This document shows positions 1 through 4,974 of a DNA stretch of 5,371 nucleotides, in pieces; the stretch's first letter is position 1, and each line of letters opens with the position of its first letter. The notes beneath the pieces were generated by a model. The model had not been told where the DNA came from. It worked only from the letters and a program-made list of their open reading frames with translations, and searched no databases. Both the position numbers and the translations under genes were made by a program. Source of the stretch: Nitrososphaerota archaeon (lineage in GTDB: Archaea; Thermoproteota; Nitrososphaeria; Nitrososphaerales; Gagatemarchaeaceae); contig VBPP01000282.1 of the NCBI GenBank assembly GCA_005877365.1, forward strand, positions 1 to 5,371, read 5' to 3'.

Positions 1-488
1 ATCGACCGCCATCCGAGGTAGGCGGTCAGGACGCCTCCGGCCACGAGTCCTACGACCGAACCCGCCGTCCCCGCGATCTGGTTGATGCCTATCGCTCGTC
101 CCCTCTCCGTCACGGGGAAGGCGTCGGTGAGGATTGCCGCGTTATTCGCGAAGACGAGCGCTCCCCCCGTCCCCTGCACGAGGCGAAAGAGGACCAGGCT
201 GATCCCGTTAGGCGAGATGCTGCACAACCCCGAACCGAGGGTGAAGATAGCGAACCCGATATTGTAGAGTCGGACCCTCCCGAAGAGGTCTGAGAGCCTC
301 CCGAACGTCAGGAGGAGTGTCGCCGTTATGAGGGTGTAGCCCATTATCACCCAGAGGCCGTCGAAGGTCGTCGTGGCGGGGAGGTCCCTGATTATCGTGG
401 GGAGGGAGATGAGAACTATGTTGGAGTCCAGCACCGCCATGAAGACCCCAATCGTGGTGTTAGTCAAGACGATGTACTTGTACTCCAT
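1..488 (-). CDS. MFS transporter, DHA2 (EmrB/QacA-like) type, N-terminal part
   Basis: This partial gene begins at an ATG (486-488) and runs off the left edge, leaving 162 visible codons (3-488). It is probably a proton-driven exporter of drugs or other small molecules in the cytoplasmic membrane. The first helix carries MAVLDSNIVLISLPTI (residues 17-32), with the acidic residue and proline typical of DHA2 members. The family loop between helices 2 and 3 is present as GRLSDLFGRVR (63-73). RLVQGTGGALVF (102-113) marks helix 4, and a glycine-rich helix 5 (about 134-156) ends in the usual GW-R. Five helices are visible, out of 12 or 14 expected. The start lies 60 bases after the stop of the upstream permease gene, so the two may be co-transcribed. 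I see neither a good Shine-Dalgarno site nor a clear TATA box in that gap. The family call is firm; the substrate cannot be told. Confidence 0.88.
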   Translation of the reverse strand, partial: MEYKYIVLTNTTIGVFMAVLDSNIVLISLPTIIRDLPATTTFDGLWVIMGYTLITATLLLTFGRLSDLFGRVRLYNIGFAIFTLGSGLCSISPNGISLVLFRLVQGTGGALVFANNAAILTDAFPVTERGRAIGINQIAGTAGSVVGLVAGGVLTAYLGWRS

Positions 489-548
489 CTGGTATGCTCA
501 GAGGAGAGGCGCGAAGTGGAGGATTCCTAAACGTTTGCGAAGATTTTC

Positions 549-1349
549 CTAGATTGTGACGACGAGCAACTTGGAGAAGACCTGCGTGAGGAAGGGGGAG
601 AGGCTCGTGAGAATCACGGTGAGGGCCAGCCCTGTCGTGGAGACCGAGTAGACGTAGATCGCGGAGCCGAGCGCGAGGTCGCTGATAGAAACTAGGGCGA
701 GATATCCTCCCTCCCTTGGCGTGACCTTCTTGAAGGAGGAGAGGGGGTGCCCCCTGACAATAAGTGTCAGACCGAGGGCTATCGCTGCGGAGCCGTCTCG
801 AACGAAAGCGAGGGTGACGAAATGAAGCCCGGCAGATGACGCGACCTTCAAGAGATCCTGCCCCACCGTCCAGATTAGGGAAGCACCAAGGGCGATTATG
901 ATCCCCTTGATCCTCGGCGCTCGGCTGCCGCCGCGCGAAAGGAGCAAGACCCCCAGTATGATCAGGGTCGCGCTCAAGATGTTCGCGACGACCACCGACT
1001 CGCCCACCGAGAAGGCTGTCAGCTGGATCAGCAAGACGTAGGTGTAGACGACGGGAGTCGCGACCGATGCCCCCACCTCTCGAATCGAGATGAGAAAGAG
1101 AGAGTCTCCGACCGCGAGGGTAATTACTCCGCTCAGGACGGCGAAGATCGCGCCCTCCTGAAAGCCGAAGTACAGCGCCGGGAGAAGAAGCACACCGGCG
1201 CCTAGGGTTGTCCTGATGAAGTTCAGAGTAAGCATTCCGAACTTCTTCAGGTAGACACCGTAGTAGATGGGGCTGAACGCCCAGATTAACGCCGCGATCA
1301 AGGCAGGGATGGGGTTGACCAACGCTACCCGATTCTTTGCGCTTCCCAC
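549..1349 (-). CDS. EamA/DMT-family permease, apparently lacking the last helix
   Basis: This 266-residue integral membrane protein belongs to the drug/metabolite transporter superfamily (two EamA repeats), whose members move metabolites or amino acids across the cytoplasmic membrane. Repeat 1 has helices at about residues 14-33, 40-59, 66-87, 92-112 and 118-137. Repeat 2 starts near 148 (IKGIIIALGASLIWTVGQDLLK), with further helices near 173-198, 214-235 and 238-258. The GTG start at 1349 is the only start codon in frame before helix 1. Upstream, no start codon occurs before an in-frame stop. A weak AT-rich box (GTTAAAAG, 1366-1373) lies upstream. The protein ends just after SLSPFLTQVFSKLL, where family members normally continue with an LGE-type loop and a tenth helix, so nine helices are seen and the C-terminus looks truncated. 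The MFS gene follows 60 bases downstream on the same strand. Family assignment is confident; substrate unknown. Confidence 0.85.
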   Translation of the reverse strand: MGSAKNRVALVNPIPALIAALIWAFSPIYYGVYLKKFGMLTLNFIRTTLGAGVLLLPALYFGFQEGAIFAVLSGVITLAVGDSLFLISIREVGASVATPVVYTYVLLIQLTAFSVGESVVVANILSATLIILGVLLLSRGGSRAPRIKGIIIALGASLIWTVGQDLLKVASSAGLHFVTLAFVRDGSAAIALGLTLIVRGHPLSSFKKVTPREGGYLALVSISDLALGSAIYVYSVSTTGLALTVILTSLSPFLTQVFSKLLVVTI

Positions 1350-1440
1350 GGGTCTCTGTGATTCGCTTTTAACGACTGGTGAGTTTCACAAGAATTGGCA
1401 GAGCGTCTTGGCCGAGTCGGCGGAAACATTAACGACAAAG

Positions 1441-1671
1441 TTAACGGAAGCGGTCCAGCAGGCTCGTATCCGGCCTACTAGCTACCCTACAATCCCGTGC
1501 TCTTGCTTTGGCTGCCCGGAAAGTCTTCTTGATTTCGTCTGCCATCATCTTGAACTCCTCGTTCAGCTCCTTCCTCCTCTTGGGCTCTGTGGCGAGGGTC
1601 CACTCCGTTTCAATCGTTTCGAGCCTCCCCTTCATCACTCTCAGGCTTGCCGGTGGGGCGTCTAGAGACAC
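1441..1671 (-). CDS. Small charged helical protein of unknown function
   Basis: This 76-residue reading frame starts at GTG 1671 and ends at TAA 1441. I do not recognise the family. The middle (about residues 13-58) is rich in Lys, Arg and Glu and reads as long amphipathic helix, possibly coiled coil (ETEWTLATEPKRRKELNEEF, then KMMADEIKKTFRAAKARARD). The product is basic and lacks membrane segments or a signal peptide. Support comes from an AT-rich box (ATATATTAAATA) about 25-37 bases upstream on the same strand, the right distance for a leaderless archaeal transcript starting at this GTG. An internal ATG at 1635 would give a 64-residue form but lacks a similarly placed box. The gene stands 91 bases upstream of the permease, on the same strand. 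Its length is modest, so chance cannot be excluded. Confidence 0.55.
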   Translation of the reverse strand: MSLDAPPASLRVMKGRLETIETEWTLATEPKRRKELNEEFKMMADEIKKTFRAAKARARDCRVASRPDTSLLDRFR

Positions 1672-1882
1672 GAGGGCAGGGGTGCTCCAGTTCTTTTATT
1701 TAATATATCTATTGAGTGGTGGCAACGCGAGTCGATTTTCAGGCGTTTTCTACCAACATTCCTCTATGCGATTCTGCGGGATTAAGGGACGAAATACATG
1801 GGTAATCCTTTTGAATTGAGTGTTGGTCCGACCGATGGCGAAGACCTACGAGCAGTCCTTCAAATGAAAAGAGAATCTCCCT
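1672..1882. other. Gene-poor stretch
   Basis: Beyond the TATA-like box at 1695-1708 I see no convincing gene here. A plus-strand reading frame of 30 codons (ATG 1798 to TGA 1890) has no Shine-Dalgarno site or TATA box at the right distance, and its sequence resembles nothing I know. If the doubtful 84-residue frame at 1883-2137 is not real, the empty stretch runs from 1672 to 2192. No tRNA-like T-arm motif, tandem repeat or strong hairpin stands out. Confidence 0.5.
1695..1708 (-). promoter_or_regulatory. TATA-like box for the small charged protein
   Basis: On the minus strand this reads ATATATTAAATAAA. It is the most AT-rich patch in the neighbourhood and is centred about 30 bases upstream of the GTG at 1671. 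In archaea the TATA box sits about 26 bases before transcription starts, so a leaderless or nearly leaderless message is expected. The box is almost symmetric and could also fire on the plus strand, but no convincing plus-strand gene follows. Confidence 0.5.
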
Positions 1883-2137
1883 CTATCTGACCGCAACACT
1901 CCCGGCTACACGGCGTGTCCTGCAGCTAGGAAATCGCAGCTTGCCCTCTGTTTCATCTTCGATAGACCCTTCCTTCAGGCGGGCAATGATATACATCTTC
2001 GTAGGAACGAGGGGAGGATACAACAGGGCGAGAGTCGTCGAGCTCTTGGGAGCGGAGCCAATGAATGCGCACAGGATTTCTGAGAGGCTTATTTCCTGAC
2101 TCCCTACGTCGAGAAGCACTTGGGGGTCTTGAGGCAA
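1883..2137 (-). CDS. Doubtful 84-residue hypothetical protein
   Basis: This open frame runs from a TTG at 2137 to TAG at 1883. The sequence is unrecognised. It has a fairly ordinary amino-acid mix, with a moderately hydrophobic middle (SLSEILCAFIGSAPKSSTTL, then ALLYPPLVPTKMYIIARLKE) and a charged C-terminal part. No ATG or GTG start occurs in the frame before it closes upstream at 2183-2185; the only candidate near the N-terminus is TTG. An AT-rich box centred near 2165 lies about 28 bases upstream, which would suit a leaderless start, but that box is equally well placed for the plus-strand gene at 2193. No competing plus-strand frame covers the region. It could be a genuine small gene, a gene remnant, or chance. 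Confidence 0.25.
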   Translation of the reverse strand: MPQDPQVLLDVGSQEISLSEILCAFIGSAPKSSTTLALLYPPLVPTKMYIIARLKEGSIEDETEGKLRFPSCRTRRVAGSVAVR

Positions 2138-2159
2138 ATGTGGCCAAATTTGGGCAAAG

Positions 2160-2170
2160 TTACAAATAAG
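2160..2170 (+). promoter_or_regulatory. TATA-like box for the three-helix membrane protein
   Basis: TTACAAATAAG is centred about 28 bases before the ATG at 2193, the spacing expected for a leaderless archaeal transcript. A 10-base palindrome, CCAAATTTGG (2144-2153), lies just upstream. No Shine-Dalgarno site precedes the ATG, which agrees with a leaderless message. Confidence 0.45.
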
Positions 2171-2192
2171 GCGAGAGGGCTGTTAAAGTGAG

Positions 2193-2504
2193 ATGGCCTT
2201 CGACATCTTCTGGATGAATGTGGCGGCGGTCTTCGCAATCGTAAACGTTGCTCTGGTGTTCCTGCTGCTAGGGCTGTACTATCAGAGCTGGAGAAGGTTA
2301 CGCTCGACTTTTACAATCAGCTTGATGATATTTGCGGTCTTCTTCCTCGTACAGAACCTCGTCATAATCGTCTTCTGGTATGCGTTGTATGGCCTCGTTC
2401 CCGCCGCTGAGGACATCGTCCTGGCTGCCGCGCCATATCTGGTTGTGATCAATCTGTTGCAATCCGTCGGCCTGGGCAATCTTGTCAGGGTAACTTGGAG
2501 CTGA
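2193..2504 (+). CDS. Small three-helix membrane protein
   Basis: This 103-residue protein has three predicted membrane helices at about residues 8-29, 40-65 and 73-98. Between helices 1 and 2 is a short basic loop (YYQSWRRLRS, 29-38). The layout, a first helix ending in a Y-x-S-[WY]-R-like basic turn, then a helix rich in F, L and V with a Q-N pair (FLVQN), then a third helix ending near VTWS, resembles small archaeal membrane proteins of unknown function such as haloarchaeal DUF7521-like proteins. This is resemblance by eye only. The ATG start is supported by the TATA-like box 28 bases upstream. The gene is convergent with the M24 gene, with 59 bases between the stops. Likely in the cytoplasmic membrane, with the basic loop facing the cytoplasm by the positive-inside rule; role unknown. 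Confidence 0.78.
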   Translation: MAFDIFWMNVAAVFAIVNVALVFLLLGLYYQSWRRLRSTFTISLMIFAVFFLVQNLVIIVFWYALYGLVPAAEDIVLAAAPYLVVINLLQSVGLGNLVRVTWS

Positions 2505-2509
2505 CGGAG

Positions 2510-2565
2510 AGTCCGGCTCCTCCTCATTTCGGTCTATCCGATTCGGCATATCTCTGGCTCGGACT
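2510..2565. repeat. Inverted repeat in the convergent gap
   Basis: AGTCCG (2510-2515) and CGGACT (2560-2565) are reverse complements and flank the gap between the convergent membrane-protein and M24 genes; the second arm overlaps the M24 stop codon. The flanking bases are also partly complementary. No run of T follows on either strand, so a terminator role is only weakly supported. Confidence 0.2.
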
Positions 2566-3733
2566 ATAGCCTGGTGGCTCTATCCTTGCCAACGGCGTAG
2601 CAGGCCGAAGAACGAAGACTTGTTGGCGGACTCTCGTAATTGCCGACAGTCAGGACACAAACCATCCCCTGCTCGATCTTCTCGGCTGAGGCTGGGAAAA
2701 GATAAGGGGCTTCTCGAGGTGCCAACCCGATTCCATGCCCCGCCTCGTGAATGAGGCCCCGCACCATTCCTGCTTTCTTCATTTCGTCGGAGACGACTCT
2801 AAAGACTCCCGCGGCTGTCTGCCCCTGGACGAGCGCGACGCCTCCAGCATCGAGAAGACGGTTGAGAAGAGCCTCAAGCTTATCCTCGCCGTCGCCGGCC
2901 TTACCCTCCACCCGGATCGTAGCCGAAGCTCTGGCCCAATACCCATCAACCCTAGTCTGCAGGTCCAAGATCACTGGTTCCCTTCTCTCCAGTTTCTTAG
3001 TGGTCGCCTTTCCGACGACTTCTAAGGTTCGTCTGCCTGAGAGTATCCCGCCCAGCAGGGGAGACTCCACACCGTATCGTTCACGAAAGCTGCTGGTGAG
3101 TCTCTCAAGCAGCCCTACCTCCGTCTCCCCGACGCTCGCCAGGGAAATTGCGGATTCAAGAACGGTCCTCAACCTACCGATGCCTTCCGAGATGCGTTCA
3201 ATCTCGAGTTGGTCCTTCGTCAGCCTCATCTTGCGAAGGGCGGAGGAGATTCCCGAGAGAGTGATTGTCGGAAATTCCGTCTTCAGTCGATCGGCTATTC
3301 CCTCCTGGAGGTGCCACTCCTCGATCCCCAATCTCTTTAACTCGAAACCGCGGCGAGACCTCATCTCTTCCATTACTTCGCCGAGTTCTTCGGCGACGAA
3401 ATCGAGCGGCGCGACCACTCTCTGGCTTATCTCGTAGTCCTCGTAGGTGTACAGATTCCCCTCGAAGAGAGTCCTAGAGTCGAAAATGAGTTCGTCTCCC
3501 CAGAAAGGATTCACAAGTGAACTGCGCCCCGCAAGAAGAAACAATGAACCGTTGCGGGAAAGGCCCAGGAAGATCGGGCCACTTCGAATCAGAGCATGCT
3601 CCGACGACTCCAGGGCAGCCTGAAGGCCCGTCATGTAGTAGATGTGAGCGGGGTCGGAGAGTAAGACTGAGTCCTCCTCTATCAGTTCCATAACCTTCAT
3701 TCTTCGAGCTCTGAAGATTTCTCTGAAATTCAC
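2564..3733 (-). CDS. M24 family (creatinase/Xaa-Pro peptidase fold) protein with degenerate metal site
   Basis: This 389-residue protein has the two-domain layout of Xaa-Pro aminopeptidases and prolidases. The creatinase-type N-terminal domain (1 to about 165) opens with VLLSDPAHIYYMTGL (23-37). The pita-bread domain (about 175-389) shows ILDLQTRVDGYW (255-266) and GHGIGLAPREAPYL (332-345). Active members bind two metal ions through Asp, Asp, His, Glu, Glu. Here Asp257 and His333 remain. The second Asp, expected 11 residues later, is Arg268. The first Glu, expected 29 after the His, is Thr362. The last, 14 further on, is Ser376. Length and frame are intact, so this looks like a maintained but non-peptidase member. 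The GTG at 3733 is chosen because a TATA-like box lies upstream; ATG 3700 is the alternative. No signal peptide, so probably cytoplasmic. Fold is confident, activity doubtful. Confidence 0.87.
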   Translation of the reverse strand: MNFREIFRARRMKVMELIEEDSVLLSDPAHIYYMTGLQAALESSEHALIRSGPIFLGLSRNGSLFLLAGRSSLVNPFWGDELIFDSRTLFEGNLYTYEDYEISQRVVAPLDFVAEELGEVMEEMRSRRGFELKRLGIEEWHLQEGIADRLKTEFPTITLSGISSALRKMRLTKDQLEIERISEGIGRLRTVLESAISLASVGETEVGLLERLTSSFRERYGVESPLLGGILSGRRTLEVVGKATTKKLERREPVILDLQTRVDGYWARASATIRVEGKAGDGEDKLEALLNRLLDAGGVALVQGQTAAGVFRVVSDEMKKAGMVRGLIHEAGHGIGLAPREAPYLFPASAEKIEQGMVCVLTVGNYESPPTSLRSSACYAVGKDRATRL

Positions 3734-3763
3734 AGTCAGAAGTCGGAGGCGCGACAGAGCCGT

Positions 3764-3773
3764 GATAATTAAG
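3764..3773 (-). promoter_or_regulatory. TATA-like box for the M24 gene
   Basis: On the minus strand this reads CTTAATTATC and is centred about 35 bases before the GTG at 3733. Transcription would then start about 8 bases ahead of the codon, giving a very short leader. There is no Shine-Dalgarno site in front of the GTG. Confidence 0.4.
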
Positions 3774-3899
3774 ATTGGCTGAAGCCGACAGGTTCAGCGA
3801 GCGGAACGGACGGAAGAGAGCCGAGAGGACGGTGAAATCCAAGAGGTTACTCAGTGGCGTCAAGATGAATAGATGGTCGCGGAATTCAAACGCGGTGTT

Positions 3900-3920
3900 G
3901 ATTTGGGTATGATTTGGGAA
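3900..3920 (+). repeat. Two tandem 10-base copies of GATTTGGG(T/A)A upstream of the DUF4331 promoter
   Basis: GATTTGGGTA (3900-3909) and GATTTGGGAA (3911-3920) differ at one base and are offset by 11 bases, close to one helical turn. They end five bases before the TATA box at 3925, where archaeal activators or repressors commonly bind. A role as an operator is inference. Confidence 0.4.
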
Positions 3921-3924
3921 TACG

Positions 3925-3933
3925 GTTATATAG
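3925..3933 (+). promoter_or_regulatory. TATA box for the DUF4331/Tat-protein unit
   Basis: GTTATATAG is the clearest archaeal TATA box in the window and lies in an AT-rich patch (3921-3942). Transcription should start near 3956, giving a leader of about 63 bases before the TTG at 4019. That length agrees with the Shine-Dalgarno site seen there. The 285-base gap between the divergent M24 and DUF4331 genes contains this box, the tandem repeat before it and the M24 box, and no gene that I can see. Confidence 0.6.
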
Positions 3934-4004
3934 AAATAATCGATGACGCCTGTTTTAGTGACATTCGACTTATTCTGCCTGCCTTCGGATGTGTTGACTC
4001 TCAG

Positions 4005-4010
4005 GGAGGA
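4005..4010 (+). promoter_or_regulatory. Shine-Dalgarno site fixing the TTG start of the DUF4331 gene
   Basis: GGAGGA stands 8 bases before the TTG at 4019, an ideal distance. This decides in favour of the TTG start, since the next in-frame ATG (Met15) has no such site and would remove the conserved HLDSP segment. Confidence 0.65.
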
Positions 4011-4018
4011 ATTGCATC

Positions 4019-4855
4019 TTGGCTGACCACCTGGATTCGCCAGGTCTAAAGAGTCCTAATATGGACGCCCGGGTCGATATCACGGACGTTTACGCCTTTG
4101 CGGCACAGGAAGAAGAGGAGGAGGAAGAGGAATTTTCAAGGTCAGCTCTCGTCTTGAACGTGAACCCGCTCACGATAGGCGCTGCCTTCGACCCCGACGC
4201 GATTTATGAGATCTTGGTGGATACGAATGCGGATGCGACTCCAGATATTACGTTCAAGACTCAATTCTCCGCCGTCGGCTCCGATGGCAGTCAGAGGGCG
4301 ACGGTCGTCCGCGCCGTAGGGGCGGATGCTAACTCACGTGACTTCTCGGGGAAAGTGATAATCAAAAATGCCCGTGTGTCTTTTGGCCGAGAAGAGAAAG
4401 TTACGGAAAGGAAAGATTCCAAGTTTTTTGCCGGCGTGCGAAGTGACCCCTTCTTCTTTGACCTTCTAGGATTCTTAGCAGGCTTTAAGTTCACCGGAAG
4501 CGACTTCTTCGCAGACAAGAATGTCTTCGGCATTGTGCTTGAGGTACCTAATTCGGCGCTCGGCACGAACCCGAACATTGGGGTCTGGAGCCGTGTTCTC
4601 ATTCCCGCAAAAGACTTGGAAACTCCCGGAAACGGCGGGCTGGTTCAGATAGATAGAATGGGGCGCCCCGCAATCAATACGGTATTCAACCATGGAGACG
4701 ACAAGAAGACGTTCAACGCTATTGAGCCGACCGGTGACAGGACAACAGTCACGACCACTGGCAAGACATTCCTCGCTAACTTTGAAGATGTGCTAGCAAC
4801 GCGGGATTCCTTAACGGTCGAAAGCTCACCGACGACGTCATCGACATCGAATTGA
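4019..4855 (+). CDS. DUF4331 family protein, C-terminus shifted out of frame
   Basis: This 278-codon frame encodes a DUF4331 protein, a widespread family with no established biochemical role. Family hallmarks are DHLDSPGLKSP (3-13), DITDVYAF (20-27), LVLNVNP (44-50), DAIYEILVDTNADATPDITF (60-79), VRSDPFFFDLLGF (140-152), FGIVLEVPNSAL (170-181), NIGVWSR (186-192) and QIDRMGRPAINTVF (210-223). Unlike many bacterial members it has no signal peptide and begins directly at the conserved domain. A run of eight glutamates (31-38) sits where relatives have a short polar loop. After about Ala260 the frame loses family character (TRDSLTVESSPTT...) and stops at 4855, while the expected C-terminal sequence continues in another frame from about 4801. 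A one-base loss near 4798 explains this. The TTG start is set by GGAGGA. Family assignment is confident. Confidence 0.88.
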   Translation: MADHLDSPGLKSPNMDARVDITDVYAFAAQEEEEEEEEFSRSALVLNVNPLTIGAAFDPDAIYEILVDTNADATPDITFKTQFSAVGSDGSQRATVVRAVGADANSRDFSGKVIIKNARVSFGREEKVTERKDSKFFAGVRSDPFFFDLLGFLAGFKFTGSDFFADKNVFGIVLEVPNSALGTNPNIGVWSRVLIPAKDLETPGNGGLVQIDRMGRPAINTVFNHGDDKKTFNAIEPTGDRTTVTTTGKTFLANFEDVLATRDSLTVESSPTTSSTSN

Positions 4856-4974
4856 ACCTAGTAACGAAGGGAGCTGTGACTACGGATGGGGTGGGACCCC
4901 ATACCGACTTATTGGATGAGTTTCCTTTTCTCGGAAGGCCGCACGGAGTGGGTGAAAAAGATGAACAAGATTAA
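4801..4974 (+). pseudogene. Out-of-frame C-terminal end of the DUF4331 gene
   Basis: This frame, one base back from the main DUF4331 frame, encodes 57 residues and then TAA (4972-4974). It opens with GFLNGRKLTDDVIDIELNL and then DGVGPHTDLLDEFPFLGRPH, which is the usual C-terminal signature of DUF4331 proteins (a GF-NGR-L-DDVIDI motif and a closing PYL-PPH-like motif). It has no start codon of its own at a sensible place, and its frame is closed upstream by TAA 4777 and TGA 4783. It must therefore be the displaced end of the gene at 4019. One added A in GCAAC (4796-4800), giving GCA-AAC-GCG-GGA-TTC, would rejoin the frames and restore a protein of about 318 residues. The cause may be natural mutation or an assembly error; I see no slippery heptamer that would suggest programmed shifting. 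Confidence 0.85.
4951..4955 (+). promoter_or_regulatory. Shine-Dalgarno site for the Tat-exported protein
   Basis: GGTGA, complementary to the archaeal 16S rRNA 3' end, lies 5 bases before the ATG at 4961. It sits inside the displaced DUF4331 tail, so ribosomes finishing that frame could re-initiate here. Confidence 0.5.

Noticed and set aside
4..27. Hairpin GACCGCC - 10 bases - GGCGGTC
   Set aside because: It lies within the MFS coding sequence, in codons for a family-typical segment (YLGWRS region), with no T run. Probably chance in GC-rich coding DNA.
1441..1500. Possible tRNA-like segment around GGTCCAGCAGGCTCGTATCCGGCC
   Set aside because: No acceptor stem, T-arm GTTCRA motif or clover-leaf pairing could be found around it, and it lies in the C-terminal codons of the small minus-strand protein.
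1508..1819. Plus-strand frame of 103 codons with a hydrophobic N-terminal part that looks like a membrane segment
   Set aside because: The hydrophobic stretch is the antisense of charged Lys/Glu helix codons of the small minus-strand protein, a known artefact, and it has no placed promoter or Shine-Dalgarno site.
1798..1890. Plus-strand 30-codon frame (MGNPFELSVGPTDGED...)
   Set aside because: No Shine-Dalgarno site, no TATA box at a suitable distance and no recognisable similarity; too short to support.
2751..3437. Long plus-strand open frame of 228 codons
   Set aside because: It is antisense to the M24 gene, and its translation is rich in Ser, Arg and Pro, as expected of a mirror frame. 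The minus-strand protein has clear family motifs throughout.
3474..3863. Minus-strand frame of 129 codons overlapping the M24 start
   Set aside because: It lies in another frame over the well-supported M24 N-terminus, starts with TTG, and shows no recognisable protein features.
4786..4855. Programmed -1 frameshifting as the explanation of the DUF4331 frame switch
   Set aside because: No X-XXY-YYZ slippery heptamer in the correct frame and no obvious strong hairpin follows; a simple one-base loss in a short A run is the easier explanation.
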